Part shown: positions 1 to 8,591 of the stretch, in pieces
How positions within the stretch are numbered: the stretch's first letter is position 1
Layout of the letters: the number at the start of each line of letters is the position of its first letter
Assembly (NCBI GenBank): GCA_937965785.1
Contig: CALCKT010000006.1
Span: 1 to 54,873 of the forward strand
From: an uncultured Propionibacteriaceae bacterium
Lineage (GTDB): Bacteria > Actinomycetota > Actinomycetes > Propionibacteriales > Propionibacteriaceae
Direction of reading: 5' to 3'
Length of the DNA: 54,873 nucleotides
Translations under genes and position numbers: made by a program
The notes under the pieces: model-generated
What the model saw: only the letters and a program-made list of their open reading frames with translations
Database searches by the model: none
What the model was told of the DNA's origin: nothing

Positions 1-285
1 TCACCCGACAACCGCCCAGCCAGCTCCCGACTGATATCAAGAGACTCCTCATACAACTCCAAAGCCCGCCGAGGATCACTATGCTTCAGCATTCCCGCAA
101 CATTGATCAAAGCAACCGTGAGGTCCCGACGAGCCTGCAAATCACCCGACAACCGCCCAGCCAGCTCCCGACTGATATCAAGAGACTCCTCATACAGCCC
201 CAAAGCCCGCCGAGGATCACTGGTTTCCAGCATTCCCGCAACATTGATCAAAGCAACCGTGAGGTCCCGACGAGCCTGGAGATCC
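1..285 (-). repeat. 141-bp near-identical tandem repeat coding for TPR-like units
   Basis: The same sequence recurs exactly 141 bases apart (for example TCACCCGACAACCGCCCAGC at 1 and 142, and CATTGATCAA at 101 and 242). Each unit encodes 47 residues containing TVALINVAGML and YEESLDISRELAGRLSGD. A more diverged unit precedes them (about 286-420). The array continues beyond the left edge, so copy number is unknown. Near identity at DNA level points to recent expansion. Confidence 0.85.
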
Positions 286-2327
286 TCGGGCCAGATCTCG
301 ACCAAGTGGCGGGTGATGGCGAGGGACCTCTGGTAGCTCTCTCGGGCTTGCGCAGGGTCGGTGTTTCGGAGGACATCTCCCAGCAGCGAATGAGCGAGGA
401 AACTGGTTTGGGTGCTGGTGCCTGCTAGGTGGGCGGTCAGGTTGTGCAGCATGGCGGTGATGCGGGTATCAGTCACATACCTCAAAGCAACATGCCGAAT
501 GAAATCCGGAACCTTTTTGAGGAGTTCCGGTTTGCGGGTCAGGATGTCGGGTAGGGCGTCGGTGATGGAATCGACCTCCCACAATTCTGGTGCTTTCGTG
601 AAATCGCTGCCGAGCTCATCAGCTCTTTGGATGATGAAATCGTCCACGAGATCGGTTTCTGGTGGGTTGTGGGTTTTGAGGTGGTCTACGACGAGGCGGT
701 GCATGCGGCCTGTTGCTCCGGGGTGGCGTCCTTCGGTGATCAGGTCGCGGCCTTCCAGGGTGCGGCGGATCCGGGTCCAGCGGCCCTTCAGGAACTGTGG
801 TGTCGACTCAAACACCTCCGGATTGGTCCGTTTGGTCAGTTCCTCCAGCCAGGGCCAGGGGATGGTGTCGGGTGGCATGGCGGCAGCCAGTCGAAGGACC
901 TGCAAGGAGCCGGGGAGGGTGTGTTCCAGGTCGGTGAGCGACTGATCGAGGATCACCGACAACAACTTCTCACGATGCTCAATCTGGGTTTTCTCCCTGT
1001 CTTTCAGCATGGTGTCGCTGGCGGTCAGGTTCTGGGACCGCAGATGATCCAGGTAGTCGCGGACCGTGACCTCCGGGTGGGTGGACAGATACACCCCGGC
1101 CTGCTCGACCGCCAGGGTGAAGCCGTCGAGCAGTTCCGCCAACTCCTCGGCGGCTGCCCGGTCATCCTCGCTCCGAAAATCGGCACGATGACCCCCGCTA
1201 CTGCTGGGTTGGAAGGCCTGCAACAAGGAAACGGATTCCCTGATGCTCAACCCTTGGAGGTGGATCTGTTTCAAACGACTGGAGCCGGCGAAATCCTCCG
1301 TGCCGAGGCGGGTGGTGACCGCCACATGCATATCACTGTCCTGCGGCAACACACCCACCTGGGGATCGGTCAACAGAGCCGGTTCGGACACGTTGTCGAG
1401 GATCAGCAACACATGACCACCGGCGGCTTGGCGCCGCAACTCCATCAACACATGCCTGCCCGTGAGTTCAGGATTACCCTGGGCCTCCTCGGGAAGCAGG
1501 AGACCTGGTAGGTCTGGGGCGAGTCGGGCCAGCAGGGGCAGCATCTCCCGTGCCCCTTCCGCGGGGATCTGCCAGATACCTCCCGCGTAGTGGCCCCGAT
1601 GCTGGTTTCCGTAATGCCGAACCAACTCGGTTTTACCGATACCACCCAAACCCCGCACCGCAGTGACCACACCGATGGTCGACGACGACGCCAACACCGC
1701 ACCGAGACGGGAGAGTTCTTGATGGCGACCCACAAACCGGGACGTGCCGCGCGCCAGATTCCCGACGCCACCTTCCCAACGGCGACGGTTCTGTCTCTGC
1801 TGATACAGGTCATCGCCCAGGTCCCGGATCCGGTCCTCCGCGCCCTCCAGGGTTGGGGCGGCATCACGGGTGAACACATCCTTCAGGTCTTGACCCTGCA
1901 TCTTCGTCACCCGGGCATGCCAGGCCCGATGTTCCTGATCGGGCTGGTCCTGTTCGGATGTGTCCTCCAGCAGCACCGACACCAACCCTTCCCCGGTGCC
2001 CGGGCCCGTCGGTTTGACCTCGTACTCCTGGAACTCCCACAAACAGAAATCGCTCTCGAAATAGGGTGTGGACACACACGCCATGAGCACCTCGGACTCG
2101 CGAACCGCCCACGCCAACTGGGTCCGCCACTCCTCCCGAGTCCTCAGGTCATGACGATCAAAGAACACCTCGAACCCGTCATCAAGAACCTCCCGGGCCT
2201 CCCGGCGCAGCGCCTCCACCAACTGCTCCACCCACCCCACGGCATCATCCCGACGGGAATAACTCACAAACACCGAATACCTACGAGACGGCGTGGGGTT
2301 CTCTGGGCTCGTTGGCGGCATCGACAC
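1..2327 (-). CDS. TIR / NB-ARC / TPR STAND protein, C-terminus off the window
   Basis: The reading frame stays open from about 2327 to the left edge, giving about 775 residues with no stop. The N-terminus (residues 17-150) is a TIR domain: YSVFVSYSRRDD at the start and SPYFESDFCLWEFQEYE later, where the Glu of WEF is a candidate NADase residue. A P-loop GLGGIGKTE lies near residue 226, followed by an NB-ARC ATPase (LLILDN Walker B, then VTTRLG). The C-terminus is helical TPR-like repeats of 47 residues. I prefer GTG at 2327 because GGGAG lies 7 bases upstream; ATG at 2321 is the alternative. STAND proteins of this build are sensors that oligomerise on a trigger, and many bacterial ones defend against phage. 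That role is inference here, since no other defence gene is adjacent. Confidence 0.85.
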   Translation of the reverse strand, partial: MSMPPTSPENPTPSRRYSVFVSYSRRDDAVGWVEQLVEALRREAREVLDDGFEVFFDRHDLRTREEWRTQLAWAVRESEVLMACVSTPYFESDFCLWEFQEYEVKPTGPGTGEGLVSVLLEDTSEQDQPDQEHRAWHARVTKMQGQDLKDVFTRDAAPTLEGAEDRIRDLGDDLYQQRQNRRRWEGGVGNLARGTSRFVGRHQELSRLGAVLASSSTIGVVTAVRGLGGIGKTELVRHYGNQHRGHYAGGIWQIPAEGAREMLPLLARLAPDLPGLLLPEEAQGNPELTGRHVLMELRRQAAGGHVLLILDNVSEPALLTDPQVGVLPQDSDMHVAVTTRLGTEDFAGSSRLKQIHLQGLSIRESVSLLQAFQPSSSGGHRADFRSEDDRAAAEELAELLDGFTLAVEQAGVYLSTHPEVTVRDYLDHLRSQNLTASDTMLKDREKTQIEHREKLLSVILDQSLTDLEHTLPGSLQVLRLAAAMPPDTIPWPWLEELTKRTNPEVFESTPQFLKGRWTRIRRTLEGRDLITEGRHPGATGRMHRLVVDHLKTHNPPETDLVDDFIIQRADELGSDFTKAPELWEVDSITDALPDILTRKPELLKKVPDFIRHVALRYVTDTRITAMLHNLTAHLAGTSTQTSFLAHSLLGDVLRNTDPAQARESYQRSLAITRHLVEIWPEDLQARRDLTVALINVAGMLETSDPRRALGLYEESLDISRELAGRLSGDLQARRDLTVALINVAGMLKHSDPRRALELYEESLDISRELAGRLSG

Positions 2328-2449
2328 GACAATTCTCCCAAAACTCGCTGAACAACCTGTACAAACCCTACTGACGGACAGAACCGCCGACGGACCCGGA
2401 CAGGTCAGCCCCACCCGCGGGTCGGGAGCTTCTACCGGGCGCCAGAAGT

Positions 2450-2607
2450 GGTTTCGACACGGGCCGCTCCTTCGTCGCAGTCCGGCTCAACCAGCTTCAA
2501 GAAGACGAACCCTTCCACGCCCCTCACCCGTGTTCACGAATCGCGGAAGAAAAACGGTTCAACGTCGTGTGACGACGTTGGACCGTCGGATCCCCGCGAT
2601 TCGTGCC
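2450..2607 (-). repeat. Composite repeat element, copy A
   Basis: This is one of three copies of a composite element. In plus-strand order it holds a GGTTTCGACACG...CCGGCTCAACCAGCTT module (from 2450), the linker CAAGAAGACGAACCCTTCCAC, and a long hairpin (2532-2607). The hairpin's outer arms contain TTCACGAATCGCGG and CCGCGATTCGTG, and its inner arms CAACGTCG and CGACGTTG. It lies in reverse orientation relative to copies at 5450 and 13641, between two genes read on the minus strand. No ORF is credible here. Confidence 0.75.
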
Positions 2608-2705
2608 TGGAGCGGGAGGGGCGAAGAGACGTCTATCACGGCGTGCTCTACGTTTACAGCGATCCCCCGCGGTTCGTGCCTGGAGAGGGAGGGGCGAAGA
2701 GACGG
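2598..2705. repeat. Direct repeat pair of about 35 bp
   Basis: TTCGTGCCTGGAG(C/A)GGGAGG followed by GGCGAAGAGACG occurs at 2598-2633 and again at 2670-2705. A third partial GATTCGTG follows near 2730. The pair abuts copy A of the composite repeat and looks like duplicated element ends. It is non-coding. Confidence 0.6.
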
Positions 2706-2750
2706 CGGGTCGCACACGAGGCGGCGCGATTCGTGTGCGGGACGATGGGG

Positions 2751-3296
2751 TCAGGTTCCCAGCTGGTAGGTGCGGTGCCGTTGCCAGCGACCGGTTCCGG
2801 GGGGTGGGCCGCTCCACAGTTCGACGGTGGTGCAGACCTGGCGGATCGGTAGTTTGCTGAGCACCTCGGCCTCCGCCGCCTTCAGCTCGGAAAGGGGCGC
2901 ACGTTTGCCGATGGTGACGTGCGGGACGGCCCGTTCAGGAACGGCACCGAAGGCGGGGTATTCGGGGAAGACCTCACGGATCCGGGTGACGAGGTTCGTC
3001 AGCACCGTCGCCTCGTTGGGAACGAGGTAGACCGAATCCGTGCCGAACCATGCGGTGCTGGTGAAATCGATGTGGAACCGCCCGAAGTCGCGCAACACCT
3101 CGGCCAGGGCGTCGTCTTCGTCCATCGACAGGTTGGTGGTGAACGGGTACAGCAGGTTGAGATGCGCCGATACCCCGTCGGCGGCCGACGGATCCAGGCG
3201 CTCACGCAGGGTCTGCAAAACCGGTTCCGTGTCCGAGCATTTCAGCATCAACGCTGATTGCCGACGCACCAGATAGGGCTTACGGGCGGCTTGCAT
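2751..3296 (-). CDS. 2'-5' RNA ligase-family 2H phosphoesterase
   Basis: A 181-residue protein carrying both short histidine motifs of the 2H superfamily: HLNLLYPF near residue 46 and HVTIGK near residue 125. The length fits a single-domain LigT-like member. Such enzymes hydrolyse or form 2'-linked phosphodiesters or cyclic phosphates in RNA or nucleotides, and the substrate cannot be told from sequence. The first motif is H-x-N rather than the usual H-x-T/S, a mild deviation. It is transcribed away from the M20 gene, with about 100 bases between the two starts. Confidence 0.8.
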   Translation of the reverse strand: MQAARKPYLVRRQSALMLKCSDTEPVLQTLRERLDPSAADGVSAHLNLLYPFTTNLSMDEDDALAEVLRDFGRFHIDFTSTAWFGTDSVYLVPNEATVLTNLVTRIREVFPEYPAFGAVPERAVPHVTIGKRAPLSELKAAEAEVLSKLPIRQVCTTVELWSGPPPGTGRWQRHRTYQLGT

Positions 3297-3402
3297 GAGG
3301 ACATCTTATGTTTCTCACAGCATTTACGTGGCATTGGACAGAGGCGAGTCGCGATACGGGCAGCTCCCGGAGATCCGCGGGATCGTGGAAGACTTGGGCT
3401 CC

Positions 3403-4611
3403 GTGAGCATCCGGGAATACTGCAGCCAGTTGAACACCGAGCTCGTGGCCCTGCGCCGTGAACTCCACCAGATCCCCGAGGTGGGCCTCCACCTGCCGCT
3501 GACCCAGGCCAGGATCCTGAAGGCCCTCGAAGGTTTGCCGTTGGAGATCACGCTGGGCAGGTCGCTGAGCAGCGTCGTCGCGGTGCTGCGCGGCACCGCC
3601 CCGGGCGGGGGTGAACGCCCCGTGGTGCTGCTGCGCGGCGACATGGACGCGCTGCCCGTGAAGGAGCTGTCGGGCGAGCCCTTCGCCTCGACGAACGGGA
3701 ACATGCACGCCTGCGGCCACGACCTGCACATGTCGCTGCTGGTGGGGGCGGTGAAGGCCCTCGTCGCGCACCGCGACGAACTGGCCGGGGACGTGATCTT
3801 CCAGTTCCAGCCGGGCGAGGAGAGCGTCAACGGCTGCCTCCACATGCTGAACGAGGGCCTTCTCGACGTCGCGGGACGGCGCCCCGAGGCCGCCTGGGCC
3901 ATTCACGTGTGGGCGGGCCTCGATCCTCTCGGCACCTTCTCCACCAAACCCGGCCCGGTGATGGCCAGCACCGACGAGATCAAGGTGCGGGTGATCGGGC
4001 GCGGCGGGCACGGTTCCGCCCCGCACATGGCCGCCGACCCGGTCCCCGCGATGGCGGAGATGATCACCGCCACCCACGCCATGGTGACGCGACGGTTCAG
4101 CGTCTTCGATCCGGTGGTGGTCAGCGTCGGCCGGGTCCAGGCCGGCACCGCCGCGAACGTGATCCCGGAGGACGCCTTCTTCGACGCCACCATGCGCACC
4201 TTCTCCGATGCCTCCCGGACGCGCCTGAAGCAGCTGTGGCCGGAGCTGCTGGAGGGCATCGCCCGCGCCCACGGCGTCGGGGTGGAGATCGAGGTGGTGG
4301 AGCAGTACCCCGTCACCGTCAACGACGAAGCCGCCGCCGATCACGTCGCCGACGTGGTCCGGGAGGTTTTCGGCGAACACCGGCACGTCCGCTGGAGCGA
4401 ACCCCTGGCCGCGGCCGAGGACTTCTCCCGCATCCTGGAGACCGCACCCGGCTGCTTCATCGGGTTGTCGGCCTGCCTGCCGGAGCTGGATCCGGCCACG
4501 GCCCCGACGAACCACTCCGCCTACTGCCGGTTCGACGACTCGGTGATCGCCGACGGTGCCACCCTGCTGGCCGAACTGGCCCACAGGCACCTCGCGCCCT
4601 CCGCCCAGTAA
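3403..4611 (+). CDS. M20-family amidohydrolase (hippurate / IAA-amino acid hydrolase-like)
   Basis: About 402 residues with the M20D signature: ELHQIPEVGL at the N-terminus, GDMDALPV, the metal-binding ACGHDLHM, PGEES, and GGHGSAPH in the dimerisation domain. Family members cleave N-acyl amino acids; the substrate is unknown. The frame is open from an ATG at 3295, but that start overlaps the divergent gene. GTG at 3403 has GGAAGA 10 bases upstream and gives the usual family length, so I use it. No signal peptide, so cytoplasmic. Confidence 0.85.
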   Translation: MSIREYCSQLNTELVALRRELHQIPEVGLHLPLTQARILKALEGLPLEITLGRSLSSVVAVLRGTAPGGGERPVVLLRGDMDALPVKELSGEPFASTNGNMHACGHDLHMSLLVGAVKALVAHRDELAGDVIFQFQPGEESVNGCLHMLNEGLLDVAGRRPEAAWAIHVWAGLDPLGTFSTKPGPVMASTDEIKVRVIGRGGHGSAPHMAADPVPAMAEMITATHAMVTRRFSVFDPVVVSVGRVQAGTAANVIPEDAFFDATMRTFSDASRTRLKQLWPELLEGIARAHGVGVEIEVVEQYPVTVNDEAAADHVADVVREVFGEHRHVRWSEPLAAAEDFSRILETAPGCFIGLSACLPELDPATAPTNHSAYCRFDDSVIADGATLLAELAHRHLAPSAQ

Positions 4612-4622
4612 TCTGGTCGGTG

Positions 4623-5330
4623 ATGACCACCCAGCCGACACCTCCCTCACCCGTCCCGCATCCCCCGGCGGCCCCCGCCCCCCGGAGCGCCGCGGCACCC
4701 CGCCGGCTCGCGGACGGCCCCCAACCCCACGGGGCCGCAGCCGTCGCCGCTGCCCCGCCCGCTCCGAAGGAGATCGCGACGCTACCGCCGCTGCCGGTGC
4801 TGCGCCAGGACGTGCCGCTGTCGAAACGCACGGGGGAACCACCCCGCCCGTGGAGCGTGCTGGTGGGGTTGGTGCTGTTCTGCCTGGCGGCCGTCGCCGT
4901 GATCCTGGTCTATGCGCGACACTGGTGGCTCGCGGTGCATCCCGACTCCTATTCGTCGTCAGCGCACCTGATCCAGTGGATGGCCCCCGAGCCCGGCAAG
5001 TGGTTGTCGCTGACCCTGGAAGGGGTGCTGGCGCTCGTCCTGGTGCTGGTCGCGGGCGCCTGCGCCGTCGCCGGCTATCAGGCGTGGATCGGCTGGAGCT
5101 GGGCCCGGGCCATCTCGGTGGCGGCGCTGGCCCTGACCGGGGTCGCTGTTCTGCTGTTCGACATGTGGGCCCTGGTCGCGGTCGGCCTGGCCCTGTTGGG
5201 CGCGGTGTGCGTGTTCCTGCCAGCCACGAACCGCTACTTCCGCTACTTCGCGGCCCATCGAGCGAGGCGGGAGGAAACCTACCGGACCCCGGAGAGGATC
5301 TTCTACGGTCGCCTGCCGCGTTTCCGCTAG
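4623..5330 (+). CDS. Proline/alanine-rich membrane protein, unknown function
   Basis: A 235-residue protein beginning 11 bases after the M20 gene, so probably co-transcribed. The first 75 residues are Pro/Ala-rich and predicted disordered and cytoplasmic. Four hydrophobic segments follow, starting with SVLVGLVLFCLAAVAVILVY. The C-terminus is basic and aromatic (NRYFRYFAAHRARREE). GTG at 4620, directly before the ATG, is an alternative start. I do not recognise a family. Confidence 0.7.
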   Translation: MTTQPTPPSPVPHPPAAPAPRSAAAPRRLADGPQPHGAAAVAAAPPAPKEIATLPPLPVLRQDVPLSKRTGEPPRPWSVLVGLVLFCLAAVAVILVYARHWWLAVHPDSYSSSAHLIQWMAPEPGKWLSLTLEGVLALVLVLVAGACAVAGYQAWIGWSWARAISVAALALTGVAVLLFDMWALVAVGLALLGAVCVFLPATNRYFRYFAAHRARREETYRTPERIFYGRLPRFR

Positions 5331-5449
5331 AGGCGAAGGGTGACGACGAGGGAGGAGGCTCGCACCCGGGCTGTCGATGACGACGTGCCGGCCCGCGACC
5401 TCGCGGCGAGGGGTTGACGACGAGGGGGTGAGGGTCGCACGGGGTGGTT

Positions 5450-5647
5450 CCCGTTCACGAAACGCGGAGATTCGACGGTTCAACGTCGCCACACGACGTT
5501 GAACCGTTTTTCTTCCGCGTTTCGTGAACGGGAAGAGGGGGGTGTGGAAGGGGTTCGTCTTCTTGAAGCTGGTTGAGCCGGGGCACGCCCCCCTCCCCAA
5601 GCTGATTGAGCCGGGGCGCGACGAAGGAGCGACCCGAGTCGAAACCA
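5450..5647 (+). repeat. Composite repeat element, copy B
   Basis: A near-perfect hairpin (5450-5532) has outer arms CCCGTTCACGAAACGCGGA and TCCGCGTTTCGTGAACGGG and inner arms GGTTCAACGTCG and CGACGTTGAACC. It is followed by the shared linker GGAAGGGGTTCGTCTTCTTG and a GGTTGAGCCGG...GAGTCGAAACC module ending at 5647. It sits in the 578-base gap between the membrane protein gene and metQ, which contains no gene. Confidence 0.75.
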
Positions 5648-5684
5648 CCCCGCACCCGAAAAACAACCCCGACCACGGCCACTT

Positions 5685-5870
5685 GGTTTCGACACGGCCT
5701 ACTCGCTGACGCTCGCAGGCCGGCTCAACCAACTTCAAACCGGGAAAGCTGGTCGAGCCAGCACGTCGGTACCCGGTAGCCAAACCCGACCCCCAGATCC
5801 CAGCCACCCTCACCATGGTTTCAACACGACCCACTCGCAGAACCAGCAGGCCGGCTCAACCAGCTCGGGA
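5685..5870. repeat. REP-like modules downstream of metQ
   Basis: GGTTTCGACACGGCCTACTC and GCCGGCTCAACCAACTT at 5685-5735, a reverse partial AAGCTGGTCGAGCCAGCACG near 5747, and a diverged GGTTTCAACACGACCCACTC...CAACCAGCTC at 5818-5864. The opposed copies could fold together in the 3' end of the met transcript. The remaining bases to 5908 hold a short direct repeat of CTGGGATCTGGGATC and no gene. Confidence 0.65.
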
Positions 5871-5908
5871 TAGCTGGGATCTGGGATCTGGGATCCCCTT
5901 GGAGAGAT

Positions 5909-6718
5909 CTACTTGGAGGCGAGGACCTCGCCCTTGGGCCAGGTCTGCTTGATGAAGTCCTTGACCTGCTGGCTGTGCAGCAGTTCGTCGAGCTTCTTCA
6001 CACCCTGGTTGGTGTTGTCCTCACGCCACACGAGGATGTTGGCGTAGGGGTTGTTCTCCACCTGCTCGACCAGCAGCGCGTTGCTGGTGTCCAGGTTGGC
6101 GCTGAGGATGAAGTTGGAGTTCACGAAGACCAGGTCAAAACCCGGGTCGTCCAGCAGCTGCACGTTGATCTCGGGCTGGTTCTCCTTGAAGTCGAGACCG
6201 CGGGGATTCTGCTCGGCGGTCAGGTTGAGGACGGTGGATTCCTTGGTGAGATTCTTCAGCAGGCCGGCCTGCTCCAGCAGTTTGAGAGCGCGGTACTGGT
6301 TCGTCACGTCGCTGTTGATGGCGACGGTCGCTCCGTCGGGCACCGTGGAAAGGTCGGTGTGTTTCTTGGAGAACACGGAAAGGGGTTCGACGTGGACTCC
6401 CTCTCCGTGGGCGAACTTGTAGCTCTTTTCCCTCATCTCGTCTTCCAGGTAGGGCAGGTGCTGGAAGTAGTTGGCGTCCAGGGAACCATCGCTCAGGGAC
6501 GAGTTCGGAAGCACGTAGTCGTCGAACTCCTTGATCTCGATCTCGATCCCGGCCTCCGCCGCGAGGTTGTCGCGGACGTATTCGAGGATCTTGGCGTGAG
6601 GCACGGGACTGGCCCCGACCCTCACCTTGGTCTTGTCCGACGAACTGCCGCCACCGCAGGCGGTCAGCATCAGGGTCGCGGCCAACAAGGCCGCGAGCAG
6701 GGACAGGTGTTTACGCAT
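5909..6718 (-). CDS. metQ: Methionine ABC transporter substrate-binding lipoprotein
   Basis: A 269-residue NlpA/MetQ protein. A lipoprotein signal ends in the lipobox LTAC (Cys near residue 22), then KVRVGASPVPHAKILEYV, the typical mature N-terminus. Conserved blocks include DYVLPNSSLSDGSLDANYFQH and the NSNFILSANLD region. It binds D/L-methionine outside the membrane and delivers it to MetI. The gene is last in metN-metI-metQ, 68 bases after metI. The upstream frame is open, but the signal peptide fixes the start. Confidence 0.93.
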   Translation of the reverse strand: MRKHLSLLAALLAATLMLTACGGGSSSDKTKVRVGASPVPHAKILEYVRDNLAAEAGIEIEIKEFDDYVLPNSSLSDGSLDANYFQHLPYLEDEMREKSYKFAHGEGVHVEPLSVFSKKHTDLSTVPDGATVAINSDVTNQYRALKLLEQAGLLKNLTKESTVLNLTAEQNPRGLDFKENQPEINVQLLDDPGFDLVFVNSNFILSANLDTSNALLVEQVENNPYANILVWREDNTNQGVKKLDELLHSQQVKDFIKQTWPKGEVLASK

Positions 6719-6786
6719 AATGGCTGCGTCCTTTCCGGGCCAACCACGAGTTGGCCGCTGTTGTCTCGTGCCGCGCCAGTTCCTGT

Positions 6787-7458
6787 TCAGCGGTGATCGA
6801 CGCGACGGATCACCACATCTCCCAACATCTGGATCAGCTGAACCATTCCAACGAGGATCGCGATGGTGATCAGCTGCACGGATGTCTCGAAACGCTGATA
6901 GCCGTAGTTGTAGGCGAGACGCCCGAGTCCACCGCCGCCGATCAGCCCCGCCATGGCGGAGTATCCGACCAGCGTGACCACCGTGGTGGTGACGGCCGCC
7001 ACCAGCGACGGACCGGCCTCCGGCAGCAGCACCTTGGTGACGGTCTGCATCCGGGTGGATCCCATGGCGTGGGCGGCATCCACCTTGCCGGGATGGACAT
7101 CGCGCAGCGCCGATTCCACGAGCCGGGCGAAGAACGGCACGGCACCGATGGTCAGCGACACGCAGGCCGCCAGCGGTCCCACTGATGATCCGGTGAGCCA
7201 CCGGGTGAACGGAATGAGGCTCAGCATCAAGATGGCGTAGGGAATGGAGCGGGTGACGTTGGCGATGGTGGACAGCGTGATCGAGAGCACCGGATTCGCC
7301 ACGATCCCGCCGCGCTGGGTGACGAACAACACCACACCGAGCGGCAGCCCCAGGACAACGGTGGCGAGGCTGGAGATGCCGACCATGACGAGGGTCTCGT
7401 AGATCGCGGGCCCGAGAGCCCGGAGGATGTCGTCGAGGCTCAGTTCAAGGAGGATCAT
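6787..7458 (-). CDS. metI: Methionine ABC transporter permease
   Basis: A 223-residue membrane protein with five hydrophobic segments and the MetI features ANVTRSIPYAILM, the coupling-helix region VDAAHAMGSTRMQTVTKVLLPEA, and YSAMAGLIGGGGLG. It forms the membrane channel with MetN and MetQ. Its start overlaps the metN stop by 4 bases, indicating translational coupling. Confidence 0.93.
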   Translation of the reverse strand: MILLELSLDDILRALGPAIYETLVMVGISSLATVVLGLPLGVVLFVTQRGGIVANPVLSITLSTIANVTRSIPYAILMLSLIPFTRWLTGSSVGPLAACVSLTIGAVPFFARLVESALRDVHPGKVDAAHAMGSTRMQTVTKVLLPEAGPSLVAAVTTTVVTLVGYSAMAGLIGGGGLGRLAYNYGYQRFETSVQLITIAILVGMVQLIQMLGDVVIRRVDHR

Positions 7459-8588
7459 CGGCCGGCTCCGTTCAGCTCGGATGTGGGGGTGCGTTTGGCA
7501 TCGGCGCCGAGCTGGCGCAGGTATCCCACCACTGCGTCGGGGTCGGTTCCGTCCGGCACCCGGAGTCTCAGATGACTGAAGGTGATCCCGGCCAGGTGCT
7601 CGACGCTGCCCGCGACGATCGGGATCGTCACCCCGAAGTGCTGCGATGTGAGCGCGACCACGGGACGGTCGGCGGTGCTGCCGGATGCGAGCACGTCGAT
7701 GAGCTGGCCGCCGTTCTCGACGCTGGGGTCGTGGGGTGGGATTCCCAGCAGCGTCTGAGACAGCGACCCGTCGAGGGTGCGGATCACCTCGGTGAGCGGT
7801 CCGGATTCTACGATCCGTCCCGCCTCGAGCAGCGAGACGGAATCGCAGATGCGTTTGACCACGTGCATCTCGTGGGTGATCACGAGAATGGTCAGGCCCA
7901 GCTGGGAGCGCAGGTCGAGGAGCAGGTCGAGGATCTCGTCGGTGGTATGGGGGTCGAGGGCGGAGGTGGGTTCGTCACACAGCAACACGGCGGGGTTCGT
8001 GGCGAGCGCCCGAGCGATGCCGACCCGCTGCCGCTGTCCGCCCGACAACTGCGCTGGATGGGCTTTCGCGGCATCCGCCAGCCCGACGAGGTCCAGCAGT
8101 TCGAGGGCGCGGTTCCGAATGGAGTCCCGGCGCCCCTGGGATTCCAAAAGGCATCTGCCGATACGGAAGTTGGGCCGGCTGATGTGTTCGGTAAACGGCC
8201 CCAGGATCGAACGGATGAAAATCTCAAGCAGTTCGAGTGAACGTTCCCGTCTGGAGGCATGGACCTCCAGGGGGTAGGCGATGTTGCGCCACACGGTGCG
8301 GGAGTCGAACAGGTTCGCGTGCTGGAAGACCAACCCCAGGCGCCGGCGGGCGTTGCGCAGCGCGGTTGAGTGAACCTTGGTCAGTTCCACACCACCGATC
8401 TTGATCCTTCCCGAGGTGGGACGGTCCAGCATGGCCAGGCATCGCACCAGGGTGGATTTTCCCGCCCCGGAATGGCCGATGATGCCGTGGACGCTGCCCT
8501 TGGGGACGGTCAGGGAGACTCCGTCGAGGGCACGCACCTTGCGCCCGGACTGGTGATAGACCTTGCGCAGGTCGGTTACGGTGATCAA
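7455..8588 (-). CDS. metN: Methionine ABC transporter ATP-binding protein with an insertion
   Basis: A 377-residue ATPase with Walker A GHSGAGKST, Q-loop VFQH, signature LSGGQRQRVGIARAL, Walker B LLCDEPTSALDP, and a C-terminal NIL regulatory domain (about 290-377) that in the family binds methionine. It is longer than the usual 335-345 residues because of about 40 extra residues (117-156) between YPLEVHASRRERS and RNRALELLDLVGL, in the helical subdomain. The start is TTG at 8588. The strong AGGAGGG ends only 3 bases upstream and lies inside a predicted hairpin. Confidence 0.92.
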   Translation of the reverse strand: MITVTDLRKVYHQSGRKVRALDGVSLTVPKGSVHGIIGHSGAGKSTLVRCLAMLDRPTSGRIKIGGVELTKVHSTALRNARRRLGLVFQHANLFDSRTVWRNIAYPLEVHASRRERSLELLEIFIRSILGPFTEHISRPNFRIGRCLLESQGRRDSIRNRALELLDLVGLADAAKAHPAQLSGGQRQRVGIARALATNPAVLLCDEPTSALDPHTTDEILDLLLDLRSQLGLTILVITHEMHVVKRICDSVSLLEAGRIVESGPLTEVIRTLDGSLSQTLLGIPPHDPSVENGGQLIDVLASGSTADRPVVALTSQHFGVTIPIVAGSVEHLAGITFSHLRLRVPDGTDPDAVVGYLRQLGADAKRTPTSELNGAGR

Positions 8589-8591
8589 GAA

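Noticed and set aside
1..285. Possible CRISPR or non-coding repeat at the left edge
   Set aside because: The 141-base period keeps the reading frame and encodes a regular helical repeat, so it belongs to the protein gene.
3280..4842. Long open frame (520 codons) opposite the M20 amidohydrolase gene
   Set aside because: It is antisense to a clear enzyme gene and rich in Gly/Arg/Ala/His with no recognisable domain, as expected in high-GC DNA.
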